In this document: positions 9,129 through 17,440 of the stretch, piece after piece
Position numbering within the stretch: position 1 is the stretch's first letter
Layout: each line of letters opens with the position of its first letter
Source: JBMORL01 sp049322335
Lineage (GTDB): Bacteria > Bacteroidota > Bacteroidia > Flavobacteriales_D > UBA2798
DNA: 64,000 nt
NCBI GenBank assembly: GCA_049322335.1
Contig: JBMORL010000037.1
Span: 62,001-126,000, forward strand
Reading direction: 5' to 3'
The notes under the pieces: model-generated
Told to the model about the DNA's origin: nothing
The model's database searches: none
Seen by the model: only the letters and a program-made list of their open reading frames with translations
Program-made: the position numbers and the translations under genes

Positions 9129-10307
9129 TTACTTCTTTATCGCTTCCAAAGCTATGCGGATATCTTCGATAATATCGTCCGGATGCTCCAGTCCGGCTGA
9201 AATACGGATCAACCCCGGGCGAATACCTGCCGAGAGCCTTTCTTCCTCTGTTAATTTAGCGTGGGTGGTGGAAGAAGGATGCGAAACAGTTGTACGTGTA
9301 TCTCCGAGATTAGCCGTGAGTGAACACATTTCAATCGCATTTAAAAATTTTCTTCCTGCTTCGATATTTTCCACTTCAAAACAGATCAGTGCACCGCCAG
9401 CCGACATTTGTTTTTTTGCCACTTCATATTGAGGATGCGATGGTAAAAACGGATAACGCAGGTTTTTGATGTCGTGTCGTGTTTCCAGAAATTGTGCAAC
9501 GATATGCGCATTAGCGCTGTGTTTTTCCATTCGCAACGAAAGTGTTTCGAGACTTTTGGAAAGTATCCATGCGTTAAAGGGAGAAAGTGACGGGCCGGTA
9601 CTCCTGCAAAACGCGTAAATTTCTTTTATAAGTTCTTTTTTTCCCACCACTACTCCACCTAATACGCGGCCCTGTCCATCTATAAATTTAGTGGCGGAAT
9701 GAATAACAAGATCAGCGCCATATTTTACCGGTTGTTGTAAAACAGGAGTAGCAAAACAATTATCCACCACCAGCAACAAATTATTTTTTTTTGCAAATTT
9801 TCCCAGCCATTCCAGGTCGATAATTTCGATAGAAGGGTTGGTAGGCGTTTCCACGTAAATCATTTTGGTGGACGGCTGAATGAGTTTTTGCCATTCATCC
9901 GTTTTATCTATATCCGCATAAATAGTTTGGATATTCCATTTCGGAAAAATTTTGGTGAAAACAGTATGTGTTGCACCAAATACCGAACGGCAGCTGAGAA
10001 TAGAATCACCGCTTTTTAATAACGCAGCAAAAGCAGAAAATACGGCCGACATACCCGATGCCATGGCATAACCTGATTCTGCTTCTTCGAGTAAACAAAT
10101 TTTCTTTACGAATTCATCTGTATTCGGATTGGAGAAGCGGGAATAGATGGGCCGTTCGATCTCATCAGCAAAAGCAGCGCGCATCTCTTCAGCATTTTCA
10201 AACAAAAAACTGGAAGTGAGAAATACCGGCACAGAATGTTCATCATGCTGCGAAATTTCAGCCTGCGTGCGAACCGCTATCGTTTCTTTTTTCCATTTTC
10301 TGCTCAT
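9129..10307 (-). CDS. metZ: O-succinyl/O-acetylhomoserine sulfhydrylase (Cys/Met metabolism PLP enzyme)
   Basis: A 392-residue fold-type I PLP enzyme. Visible motifs are YSRFSNPNTDEF, the PLP-stacking region SGMSAVFSAFAALLKSGD, DNCFATPVLQQP, and the Schiff-base lysine in HSATKFIDGQGRVLGG. The GQGRVLGG block is typical of MetZ-type sulfhydrylases, which join sulfide to an activated homoserine to give homocysteine. Cystathionine gamma-synthase is the close alternative. The partner metX lies divergently 0.5 kb away, and cysH at 43.5 kb would feed sulfide. Its ATG overlaps the osmC stop by 4 nt, suggesting coupled translation. Confidence 0.87.
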   Translation of the reverse strand: MSRKWKKETIAVRTQAEISQHDEHSVPVFLTSSFLFENAEEMRAAFADEIERPIYSRFSNPNTDEFVKKICLLEEAESGYAMASGMSAVFSAFAALLKSGDSILSCRSVFGATHTVFTKIFPKWNIQTIYADIDKTDEWQKLIQPSTKMIYVETPTNPSIEIIDLEWLGKFAKKNNLLLVVDNCFATPVLQQPVKYGADLVIHSATKFIDGQGRVLGGVVVGKKELIKEIYAFCRSTGPSLSPFNAWILSKSLETLSLRMEKHSANAHIVAQFLETRHDIKNLRYPFLPSHPQYEVAKKQMSAGGALICFEVENIEAGRKFLNAIEMCSLTANLGDTRTTVSHPSSTTHAKLTEEERLSAGIRPGLIRISAGLEHPDDIIEDIRIALEAIKK

Positions 10308-10729
10308 ATCCGAACACCGTTAAGTTTTACCGAATAGTTTATCTCCGCTGTTTTTTCCAGCGTTTTGGCCACCGAACAATATTTATCCATGGACAATTCC
10401 ACTGCTCTTTTTGCTTTGGAGGGATCCATATCTCCTTCCAGCAAAAAAACCACTTCAATATGTTTATACAACGAAGGTTCTTTTCCCGCTTCTCTTTCCC
10501 CGTCCACTTCTATGGAAAAATTTTTTATTTCCTGTTTTTGTTTTTTCAGGATAGACACCACATCAATCCCGCTGCAACCACCAATAGCCATCAGCAGCAT
10601 TTCCATTGGCCGTACTCCTTTATTTTCTCCCCCGATTGCCGGGCTGGCATCCATACTAACGGAGTTGCCATTATCGCTTTCGGCCACGAAATGGAAATTG
10701 TTATTCTTCCGGTTTAGTTTTACTTTCAT
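10304..10729 (-). CDS. OsmC/Ohr-family peroxiredoxin-like protein
   Basis: A 141-residue OsmC-fold protein with the two expected reactive cysteines: one in AIGGCSGIDVVSILKKQKQE (about residue 53) and one in MDKYCSVAKTLEKTAEI (about 117). OsmC-family proteins reduce organic hydroperoxides through a Cys pair. This is the short YhfA-like subclass, whose substrate is less clear. It is the first gene of an osmC-metZ unit and has a TAnnTTTG promoter 17 nt upstream. The link to methionine biosynthesis is through operon position only. Confidence 0.88.
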   Translation of the reverse strand: MKVKLNRKNNNFHFVAESDNGNSVSMDASPAIGGENKGVRPMEMLLMAIGGCSGIDVVSILKKQKQEIKNFSIEVDGEREAGKEPSLYKHIEVVFLLEGDMDPSKAKRAVELSMDKYCSVAKTLEKTAEINYSVKLNGVRI

Positions 10730-10745
10730 AAAAAATGTAACAGGG

Positions 10746-10753
10746 CAAAGGTA
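10746..10753 (-). promoter_or_regulatory. Bacteroidota -7 promoter element for osmC-metZ
   Basis: TACCTTTG on the minus strand matches TAnnTTTG and ends 17 nt before the osmC ATG. No good -33 TTG was found at the usual spacing. Confidence 0.5.
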
Positions 10754-10808
10754 GAAATTGGATCGGGTATGGCGAGTCTAAAATTCATCCCAAAACAGGG
10801 TTTTTAAT

Positions 10809-10816
10809 TACTTTTG
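10809..10816 (+). promoter_or_regulatory. Bacteroidota -7 promoter element for metX
   Basis: TACTTTTG matches TAnnTTTG. It overlaps the TTG at 10814 that could be taken as a start codon, so translation more likely begins at GTG 10832. Confidence 0.5.
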
Positions 10817-10831
10817 CCTTATTCATTTCCT

Positions 10832-11842
10832 GTGAAACAGTTTTTCATCCATAACCTGCCCTTTTCCCTTGAATCGGGAGACCAATTGCCCAAACTGGAG
10901 ATTGCCTACACTACTTATGGACAATTTTCCCCTTCCAAAAACAATGTGGTTTGGGTATTTCACGCCCTAACAGCCAATTCCGACCCGGCCGACTGGTGGA
11001 GCGGGCTGATTGGCGAAGGAAAACTGTTCAATCCGACCGACCATTTTATTGTTTGTGCCAATATTATCGGCTCTTGCTATGGCTCCAGCGGCCCCCTGAG
11101 CCTTCATCCAAAAACCGGGAAACCTTATTTCGCTTCTTTCCCTATGGTCACCATACGCGATATGGTGAATGCCCATAAATTACTACAGGAACACCTGGGT
11201 ATTAAAAAAGTAAAATTCGGTTTAGGTGGTTCTATGGGCGGGTACCAGCTAATGGAATGGGCTATTCAGGACAACACATTATTTGAAAATTTGGTATTGC
11301 TGGCCACTTCAGCCCACGAGTCACCCTGGGGAAAAGCCATTCACGAATCACAGCGTTTGGCTATAGAAGCCGACATCACGTGGAAAAATGATGATATCAA
11401 TGCCGGGAAAAACGGGTTAAAAGCGGCCCGGGGAATAGGTATGCTTACCTATCGCAATTACACTATTTACGGAATCACTCAAAAAGACGAGGAAGAAAAA
11501 ATAAATGATTCGAAAGCCTCTTCCTATATCCGCTACCAGGGCGAAAAACTGGCCAACCGGTTCAATGCACAATCCTATTACCTGCTGACAAAAGCCATGG
11601 ACAGTCACTCGGTGAGCAGAGGGCGAAAGAATGCAGAGAGCGTTTTGAATTCCATAAAAGCAAAAACAATTATTATCGGTATCAGCAGCGATATACTTTG
11701 TCCACTAAAAGAGCAGGAATTCCTGTCCCGGCATATTCCCGGAAGCCGGCTGTTGGTGATTGATTCTCCTTATGGGCACGATGGTTTTTTGATTGAGTAT
11801 GAAAAAATACATGAAATCCTGGCTTCTCTCTCTTATCCCTAA
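10832..11842 (+). CDS. metX: Homoserine O-acetyltransferase (MetX family)
   Basis: A 336-residue alpha/beta hydrolase. Activated homoserine made here is the substrate of the neighbouring MetZ. Key motifs are WVFHALTANSDPADWW, the nucleophile elbow GLGGSMGGYQLMEWA, and the acid/base ends ISSDILCPL and SPYGHDGFL. I chose GTG at 10832 (MKQFFIHNLPFSLESG) because family members start this way and because an upstream TTG lies inside a promoter element. MetX-like enzymes can use acetyl- or succinyl-CoA; which one applies here cannot be decided by eye. It is divergent from osmC-metZ. Confidence 0.88.
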   Translation: MKQFFIHNLPFSLESGDQLPKLEIAYTTYGQFSPSKNNVVWVFHALTANSDPADWWSGLIGEGKLFNPTDHFIVCANIIGSCYGSSGPLSLHPKTGKPYFASFPMVTIRDMVNAHKLLQEHLGIKKVKFGLGGSMGGYQLMEWAIQDNTLFENLVLLATSAHESPWGKAIHESQRLAIEADITWKNDDINAGKNGLKAARGIGMLTYRNYTIYGITQKDEEEKINDSKASSYIRYQGEKLANRFNAQSYYLLTKAMDSHSVSRGRKNAESVLNSIKAKTIIIGISSDILCPLKEQEFLSRHIPGSRLLVIDSPYGHDGFLIEYEKIHEILASLSYP

Positions 11843-12110
11843 ACTCCTCCTGCAAGCTGAACAGGGGTGGAGAGGGAAGTATATATCCGGCTCCATTCCG
11901 GCATTTTCTATATCCTTTTTGATATTGCCACCCATTGAAAATATCCTGAAAAAATAAAGAAGTCATCATTAATAATGCCCTGTGTATTTTACTTTTCACT
12001 GATCTCTTATCACTCCTCATTACATATTTACATGAAAATGAACGAATTCTTCACACTAATTCCTTGTCAATTCAGATATAATTATTTCTTTTGATGAAAA
12101 CTTTAAAACC

Positions 12111-12551
12111 ATGTTTGAACTCAAAAGTGTATTAATGGAAATTTCACAGAAGTGGAATTACAAAATGGACGAAATTTCTCCCGGAGTATTTCGTATGGAT
12201 GTGGCCATCAAAATGAAAGATGGCAACTACCGCTACCAATTCGTATATGTATGGATGGTAAAACATCCTTCCAACCAGCGCGACATGATTTATATGAACA
12301 GCCGCTGCGGGGAATATACACCCAACTTAAATCTTTATGCGATGATGAAGGAAGCGATTTGGGGACTTTACTCCATCGTTACCATTACCACCGATAAAAA
12401 AGCTGATGGCACTCCCTGTGAGACCGTGATCGTGCAAGCTTCTCCTTACAAAGACTGGACATCCAAAGATATGCTGGATGAGATCATCTATGAAGTGGCC
12501 AACAATGCCGACATTATGGAAGAGAAATTTTTTGGAGGAGATAAGAATTAG
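12111..12551 (+). CDS. Conserved hypothetical protein, YbjN-like size
   Basis: A 146-residue soluble protein with no signal peptide or membrane segment. It contains a patterned alpha/beta sequence (YRYQFVYVWMVKHPSNQRDM, LNLYAMMKEAIWGLYSIVTI) and an acidic C terminus (ADIMEEKFFGGDKN). I do not recognise it securely. Its length and strand pattern recall the YbjN / secretion-chaperone-like fold, but this is only an impression. It is monocistronic, with a terminator-like hairpin about 180 nt downstream. Confidence 0.75.
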   Translation: MFELKSVLMEISQKWNYKMDEISPGVFRMDVAIKMKDGNYRYQFVYVWMVKHPSNQRDMIYMNSRCGEYTPNLNLYAMMKEAIWGLYSIVTITTDKKADGTPCETVIVQASPYKDWTSKDMLDEIIYEVANNADIMEEKFFGGDKN

Positions 12552-12720
12552 AGATGGGAAGATTTTAGACTGGGAGATCTTGGATGTTAGACTATGAGAC
12601 CTGCCACGCGCTTTCTTCGCTTTTGCATAGCTTACTCTTACGCTGAAGCTTCAGCGCAGGCGCACAGCGAAGCAAAGGTCGTGGTGTTAGAAAAAAGACA
12701 GACTCAGAATTAGAAAATGG
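12552..12720. repeat. Intergenic hairpin-forming repeat, copy A
   Basis: A non-coding stretch that holds AAGATTTTAGAC and GGATGTTAGAC blocks, an imperfect inverted repeat (CCACGCGCTTTCTTCGC near 12603 against GCGAAGCAAAGGTCGTGG near 12667) and the 14-bp palindrome GCTGAAGCTTCAGC. Related blocks occur at 42067-42250, where the GTCTAAAATCTT block is the reverse complement. It looks like a member of a dispersed intergenic repeat family. Confidence 0.5.
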
Positions 12721-12731
12721 AATAATGCGAA

Positions 12732-12765
12732 AGCCCCGGCCGATGGTTGGGGTTTTTGTTTTTTT
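12732..12765 (+). terminator. Terminator-like hairpin
   Basis: CCCCGGCC and GGTTGGGG pair (two G-U pairs) around a 3-nt loop, followed by TTTTTGTTTTTTT. It would end transcription from 12111-12551 beyond the repeat. Confidence 0.65.
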
Positions 12766-12849
12766 GGGATAACAAAATTCATACAGAACTGGTTCAGGCT
12801 ACAAGATAAAGTTTCTATAAATTTCAAACATTAAAACTGGAGCAGGTTT

Positions 12850-13521
12850 TTATGCCAATCTAAAAGTAATCGGCAGTATAACACAAATATTTACAGGCTG
12901 ACCATTTAATTTGGGAGGAGATGAAAACCTAAGAAGTTTAATTACACGAACGGCCTCCTTATCCAGAGATATATGCAATCCTTTAAAGATACAAACATCT
13001 GATATTGCTCCATATCTATCAATAAAAAATTTTATATAGACTTTTCCTTGTATATTATTTTCGCGTGCATAGGACGGATAAATCATGTTTCTAACAAGAA
13101 AAGAATAAAAATGCTGAGAAGAATCCATTGGTTTTGGTGCAGAATATTTTTCGGCATCGTTATTATTAAAAAAACTCTCAACTTTATAATAAGACGAGTC
13201 GTTGCATTCTTCTTTTGAATATATCAAAGAAAAATCATAATCTATTTCTTCAACACCATTCCCTCTCTGAATAATCCATTTTCCAATTTGTTCCTGAACT
13301 TTATACCCGGATCTCGATAGTATTTTTTTATTTTTTAAATCATATACTTCTGTAATAGTTGCCCCATCTACTTCTGTGATAATTGTTTTTGAATATTTTG
13401 CTTTTTTTTCAGAAACCTCTTTTTTGAATGACAGGGAATTATAAAAATATTTTTCAATTGTTTGTCCTAAAGAAGAAAACCAAATATTTACGCCCAAAAA
13501 AATCAGAATAATTTTTTTCAT
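12850..13521 (-). CDS. TonB C-terminal-domain protein, exported
   Basis: A 223-residue protein. The ATG at 13519-13521 gives a signal peptide (MKKIILIFLGVNIWFSSLGQ); a longer reading would add 42 residues overlapping the upstream gene. The C-terminal 90 residues are a TonB_C domain (YPSYARENNIQGKVYIKFFI, KEAVRVIKLLRFSSP, PVNICVILPITFRL). The middle resembles antitoxin-type MORN-like sensors common in Bacteroidota (DLKNKKILSRSGYK). It is not a canonical TonB: it lacks a Pro-rich spacer, and the N-terminal hydrophobic stretch looks cleavable. It starts 7 nt after the NlpC gene. Confidence 0.82.
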   Translation of the reverse strand: MKKIILIFLGVNIWFSSLGQTIEKYFYNSLSFKKEVSEKKAKYSKTIITEVDGATITEVYDLKNKKILSRSGYKVQEQIGKWIIQRGNGVEEIDYDFSLIYSKEECNDSSYYKVESFFNNNDAEKYSAPKPMDSSQHFYSFLVRNMIYPSYARENNIQGKVYIKFFIDRYGAISDVCIFKGLHISLDKEAVRVIKLLRFSSPPKLNGQPVNICVILPITFRLA

Positions 13522-13528
13522 CTCTTGA

Positions 13529-14071
13529 TTATTTGTTTTGACCCTCCTCATGCAACAATCTCCGTATCCCGATAAACCGCTGGGGGTATCCGCTGTTGGT
13601 GTAATCGGTAATAACGACTCCGGGATGTTTTTTGGAACTGGAAGCATGAATAAAATGCAATGGTTGTCCTTTTTCGGAAACTACAATACCAACATGCCCA
13701 ACTGTGCGGTCTTTCGGATCGGTGCCGGTGAAGACAATGAGATCGCCTTTGGAAGCTTCTTCTAACGGTATGGAGATTCCAGCTTTATCAAGCCCATCGG
13801 AAGAGCGTTCGATTTTATATCCGAATCGTTTGAAAACAAAATAGACAAATCCCGAGCAATCGAAACCTGACGATGAGCAGCCGGCCCACACGTAGGGAAC
13901 GCCCACAAATACTTTGGCATAGTTCACTACCGAATCGGCTGTTACAGGATTGTTTTGGGGGATGGAGTCCTGAACGGCAGATATTCCGGGATGAGATGCA
14001 AAAACCGCAAAGGGCGCAAAGGAGGCGCAGAGGACGCAAAGAGTTAATGCTATGTACTTTATTTTTTTCAC
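13529..14071 (-). CDS. NlpC/P60 cell-wall endopeptidase, exported
   Basis: A 180-residue protein. The catalytic Cys is in SSGFDCSGFVYFVFKRFG (about residue 71), the His in RTVGHVGIVVSE (about 125) and the third polar residue in HFIHASSSKK. NlpC/P60 domains cleave gamma-D-Glu-meso-DAP bonds in peptidoglycan peptides. Its ATG overlaps the hisIE stop by 4 nt (ATGA), an unusual operon partner. The hydrophobic part of the signal peptide (residues 10-24) is encoded by a dispersed CGCAAAG-type repeat (14001-14043). Confidence 0.9.
   Translation of the reverse strand: MKKIKYIALTLCVLCASFAPFAVFASHPGISAVQDSIPQNNPVTADSVVNYAKVFVGVPYVWAGCSSSGFDCSGFVYFVFKRFGYKIERSSDGLDKAGISIPLEEASKGDLIVFTGTDPKDRTVGHVGIVVSEKGQPLHFIHASSSKKHPGVVITDYTNSGYPQRFIGIRRLLHEEGQNK
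14001..14043. repeat. CGCAAAG-type dispersed repeat inside the NlpC signal peptide
   Basis: The stretch starting AAACCGCAAAGGGCGCAAAG and ending GGACGCAAAGAG closely resembles the intergenic stretch at 16217-16259. Here it is in frame on the minus strand and encodes the signal-peptide core. Confidence 0.7.
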
Positions 14072-14667
14072 CGGTTCTTTTTTCTTCTTTTTTCTAAAAC
14101 TTCAATAACGTCTTTCAATTCATGGCCTTTGGCCTGCAACAGGATGAGATAATGAAAAAGCAGATCGGCTGCTTCGTTGAGGAATAATTCATCATTGTTG
14201 TCTTTGGCTTCTATCACCATTTCTACAGCTTCCTCTCCTACTTTCTGTGCGATCTTATTGACGCCTTTTTTAAATAATTCGGAAGTATAGCTTCCGTCTG
14301 CGGGTTCATTTTTTCTTTTGCGGATAACTGCCTGCAATCCCAACAGAAAAGAATATTCGTATTCGTTTTTTTCATTCCAGCAGGTATCACTGCCGGTGTG
14401 GCAAACAGGACCGGTGGGAACAACTTTTATCAATAATGTATCATTATCGCAATCAGATTTTATTTCCTGTACCTGTAAAAAATTTCCGCTGGTTTCTCCT
14501 TTGGTCCACAACCGGTTTTTGCTGCGGCTGAAAAAGGTGACTTTTTTTTCTGACAGGGTTTTATTGTATGCTTCTTCATTCATATATCCAAGCATCAGTA
14601 CTTTTCCGGTGGTAGCATCCTGCACGATGGCAGGAACAAGTCCGTTGTCTTTTTTGAAATTGATCAT
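14068..14667 (-). CDS. hisIE: Bifunctional phosphoribosyl-AMP cyclohydrolase / phosphoribosyl-ATP pyrophosphatase
   Basis: A 199-residue fusion covering the second and third steps of histidine synthesis. The HisI half (residues 1-105) shows VLMLGYMNEEAY, FFSRSKNRLWTKGETSGN, and zinc/metal residues in DCDNDTLLIKV and GPVCHTGSDTCW. The HisE half (about 110-199) shows SYTSELFKKGVNKIAQKVGE and the helix EAVEMVIEAKD. It starts 9 nt after hisF and overlaps the NlpC gene at its end. HisI precedes HisE, the usual arrangement. Confidence 0.95.
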   Translation of the reverse strand: MINFKKDNGLVPAIVQDATTGKVLMLGYMNEEAYNKTLSEKKVTFFSRSKNRLWTKGETSGNFLQVQEIKSDCDNDTLLIKVVPTGPVCHTGSDTCWNEKNEYEYSFLLGLQAVIRKRKNEPADGSYTSELFKKGVNKIAQKVGEEAVEMVIEAKDNNDELFLNEAADLLFHYLILLQAKGHELKDVIEVLEKRRKKNR

Positions 14668-14676
14668 TGCCTAAAT

Positions 14677-15432
14677 TTACAACCTTACGGGGATATTTTT
14701 ATCATCCAGGTATTTTTTTAACACAGGAAGAGATATTTCACCAAAATGAAACACACTGGCCGCAAGAGCGGCATCGGCTTTTCCATTGATAAATACATCG
14801 GCAAAATGTTTCATATCGCCCGCCCCACCGGAAGCTATGACCGGAATGGATAATCCATCCGACAGTTTTTTTAATGCTTCGTTGGCAAATCCGTTTTTTG
14901 TACCGTCATGGTCCATTGAGGTAAAAAGAATTTCTCCCGCCCCACGATCTTCAGCTTCTTTTGCCCATTGAAATAATTCCTTGTCTGTTTCTGTTGTCCC
15001 GCCATTCAGAAAAACTTTCCATCCTCCTGAAATTTTTTTGGCATCAATGGCTACCACCACGCATTGGTTTCCGAATTGCCGGGAAATTTCCGTGATCAGC
15101 TGAGGATTTTTCACAGCAGCCGAATTCACTGAAATTTTATCGGCACCGGCATTCAGCAAAACCGAAACATCTTCCACCGAGTTTATTCCTCCGCCCACAG
15201 TAAAAGGTATGTTTATGTTTTCGGCTATACGTTTTACCAGATCTGCCAGCGTTTTTCTTTTTTCGTTTGTAGCAGAAATATCGAGAAAAACCAGTTCGTC
15301 TGCTCCCTGTTGCGAATAAGTAATAGCCAGTTCCACCGGGTCGCCTGCATCGCGCAGTTCAACAAAATTCACTCCCTTTACGGTGCGGCCGTTTTGAATG
15401 TCCAGGCAAGGAATAATACGTTTTGAAAGCAA
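14677..15432 (-). CDS. hisF: Imidazole glycerol phosphate synthase cyclase subunit
   Basis: A 251-residue beta/alpha barrel that takes ammonia from HisH to form IGP and AICAR. Motifs: MLSKRIIPCLDIQNGRTVKG, FLDISATNEKR, FTVGGGINSVEDV, VVAIDAKK, ITSMDHDG-type block TSMDHDGTKNGF, and IASGGAGDMKHF. Catalytic Asp residues are in CLDI and SMDHDG. The start is TTG at 15430-15432, supported by the family N terminus ML(A/S)KRIIPCLD. Its glutaminase partner hisH is not adjacent but 11 kb away at 26597. Confidence 0.95.
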   Translation of the reverse strand: MLSKRIIPCLDIQNGRTVKGVNFVELRDAGDPVELAITYSQQGADELVFLDISATNEKRKTLADLVKRIAENINIPFTVGGGINSVEDVSVLLNAGADKISVNSAAVKNPQLITEISRQFGNQCVVVAIDAKKISGGWKVFLNGGTTETDKELFQWAKEAEDRGAGEILFTSMDHDGTKNGFANEALKKLSDGLSIPVIASGGAGDMKHFADVFINGKADAALAASVFHFGEISLPVLKKYLDDKNIPVRL

Positions 15433-15461
15433 GGATGAAATAAGTTTAGAAGTTATGAAAG

Positions 15462-15495
15462 TTACAAGTTGAGAAAGTTTACAAGTTGAGAAAGT
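15462..15495. repeat. Perfect 17-nt tandem duplication at the hisA stop
   Basis: TTACAAGTTGAGAAAGT occurs at 15462-15478 and again, exactly, at 15479-15495. The second unit in the gene's direction supplies the hisA TAA stop. Confidence 0.95.
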
Positions 15496-16184
15496 TGAAT
15501 TTTTCCTTCGTAAATGGCTTTACCGATAATTACTCCGTGGCAATTTATTCCGGCCAGTTGTTCCAGGTCGTTCAGCGAAGTTACTCCTCCGCTGGCGATG
15601 AGTTTTATTCCGGGGATTTCTTCCATTATTTTTTTATACAAATCAACTGACGGGCCTTGCAGCATTCCGTCTTTTGCGATATCTGTGCAAATAACATATT
15701 CAATTCCCTTTTCCCTGTATTCCCGGATAAAGTCATAAATAAATTCATCTGACGTTTCGGTCCAGCCGCTTACTGCTATTTTCTCGTTGTTGACATCAGC
15801 GCCCAAAATTATTTTTTCGGGGCCGTATTGTGTAATCCATTTTCCGAAGGTTGCCCTATCCTTTACAGCGATGCTTCCTCCCGTAATTTGTTTTGCCCCG
15901 CATTCAAAAGCAATTCTTAAGTCGTTGTCTGATTTTAATCCCCCGCCAAAATCAATGTGTAGCTGCGTGCGTGAAGAAATTTTTTCGAGTGTTTTCCAGT
16001 TAATGATTTTTCCCGCTTTGGCTCCATCGAGATCAACCAGGTGAAGATTTTTTAACCCGGCATCCTGAAACTGCATTGCTACCTCAACGGGATCTTCGTT
16101 ATATATTTTTTTGGATGCGTAGTCTCCTTTGGTAAGGCGTACGCATTTACCATCAATTACATCTATAGCGGGAACAAGAAGCAT
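15462..16184 (-). CDS. hisA: Phosphoribosylformimino-AICAR ribotide isomerase
   Basis: A 240-residue beta/alpha barrel homologous to HisF that opens the ProFAR ring. The ATG at 16182-16184 gives MLLVPAIDVIDGKCVRLTKG, the canonical start. The catalytic Asp is in PAIDVIDG and the second in ICTDIAKDGMLQGP; phosphate loops are FGGGLKS, TGGSIAV and ASGGVTS. The last codons and the stop lie in a perfect 17-nt tandem duplication. With a single copy, the hisA frame would stay open into hisF. Confidence 0.95.
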   Translation of the reverse strand: MLLVPAIDVIDGKCVRLTKGDYASKKIYNEDPVEVAMQFQDAGLKNLHLVDLDGAKAGKIINWKTLEKISSRTQLHIDFGGGLKSDNDLRIAFECGAKQITGGSIAVKDRATFGKWITQYGPEKIILGADVNNEKIAVSGWTETSDEFIYDFIREYREKGIEYVICTDIAKDGMLQGPSVDLYKKIMEEIPGIKLIASGGVTSLNDLEQLAGINCHGVIIGKAIYEGKIQLSQLVNFLNL

Positions 16185-16216
16185 GGTTCTATTTTCACGG
16201 GACGCAAAAATTAAAA

Positions 16217-16259
16217 GAAACCGCAAAGACGCCAAGAATGCGCAAAGGACGCAAAGGTG
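16217..16259. repeat. CGCAAAG-type dispersed repeat upstream of hisA
   Basis: Starts AAACCGCAAAGACGCC and ends GGACGCAAAGGTG. It aligns with 14001-14043 over its whole length. It lies between nspC and hisA on the minus strand. Confidence 0.7.
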
Positions 16260-16264
16260 TTTTT

Positions 16265-17401
16265 CTACGACAAACGGTTTTTGTAATCTTCATATCCGAA
16301 TTTTTTTACGAGGCGGAATTGGTTTTCTTTTGTCCATATTCCAATGGAAGGATGCTGAACACCGTTAAATGTTGTTGTTTTAACCATTGTATAATGGATC
16401 ATATCTTCGAAAACAATTTTATCGCCTTCTTTTATTTCTTTGTCGAATGAATATTCAAACATATAATCACCGCTCAGGCAACTGGTTCCTCCGATACGGT
16501 AAGTGGGTTTTCCTTTTACCGGATCAGTGGCCCCGGTAATTTTGGGACGATAGGGCATTTCGAGACAATCGGGCATGTGGGCGGTGAAAGAAATATCAGG
16601 CATAATTGTTTTCACTCCGTTATTCTCCACAATATCCAGCACGGTTGAAACAAGATTCCCTGTTCTCCAGGCAAAGGCACTTCCCGGCTCCAGTATCACG
16701 TGAATGTTGTTGTATCGTTTTTTAAAATCTTTCAGCAACTGAATAAGATGTTTGGTATCATATCCTTCACGCGTCATCAAATGTCCTCCGCCCATATTCA
16801 CCCATTTGCACTGCCGGATGAGGTGCCCGAATTTTTCTTCGAATGATTTCAGTGTTTTTTCGAGGGTGAATGAATCGTTTTCGCACAATGCATGAAAGTG
16901 CAAACCTTCTGTTCCTTCGGGTAATTTTTCGCCAAAATGTTCTTTGGTAACGCCCAGCCGGGAATTCGGTGAACAGGGGTTATACAATTCGGTGGTTACT
17001 TCAGAGTATTCGGGATTGACGCGGATGCCACAGGAAATTCCTGCTTTAATAGCTTTGTCTTTGTATTTATTAAACTGCGTAAGTGAGTTGAACGTTAGAT
17101 GAGAAGAGTAGCCGATGAGTTCATCTATTTCGTAAGGAGCAATGGCAACACAATACGTGTGTGATTTGGTTTTCATTTCTTCGAAACACAAATGCGCTTC
17201 GTTTACCGAACTGGCGGTGGCTCCTTTAATATATTCACGTACGATGGGAAATGCGCTCCACATAGCGAATCCCTTAAAAGCAAGAATGATTTCTATTCCG
17301 GCTTCATCCTGAACATTTTTGATAAGCTGCAGGTTTTTGCGCAACAGTTCTTCTTCGAGCACGTAACAGGGAGAGGGAACCAGGGCGAGGTCAACGGGCA
17401 T
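16265..17401 (-). CDS. nspC: Carboxynorspermidine decarboxylase
   Basis: A 378-residue PLP barrel decarboxylase of the alanine-racemase-like fold. Visible: PSPCYVLEEELLRKN at the N terminus, the PLP lysine in ILAFKGFAMWS (about residue 43), FHALCENDSF, a glycine loop NMGGGHLMTREGYD, LEPGSAFAWRTG, and the active-site Cys block GGTSCLSGDYMFEY with the specificity aspartate nearby. NspC decarboxylates carboxynorspermidine or carboxyspermidine, the last step of the SAM-independent triamine pathway. The matching dehydrogenase is at 20115-21320 on the same strand, separated by unrelated genes. Confidence 0.93.
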   Translation of the reverse strand: MPVDLALVPSPCYVLEEELLRKNLQLIKNVQDEAGIEIILAFKGFAMWSAFPIVREYIKGATASSVNEAHLCFEEMKTKSHTYCVAIAPYEIDELIGYSSHLTFNSLTQFNKYKDKAIKAGISCGIRVNPEYSEVTTELYNPCSPNSRLGVTKEHFGEKLPEGTEGLHFHALCENDSFTLEKTLKSFEEKFGHLIRQCKWVNMGGGHLMTREGYDTKHLIQLLKDFKKRYNNIHVILEPGSAFAWRTGNLVSTVLDIVENNGVKTIMPDISFTAHMPDCLEMPYRPKITGATDPVKGKPTYRIGGTSCLSGDYMFEYSFDKEIKEGDKIVFEDMIHYTMVKTTTFNGVQHPSIGIWTKENQFRLVKKFGYEDYKNRLS

Positions 17402-17440
17402 ATTTTTTTTTATGCAAAGATGATAAAAATAGAAGGGGAA

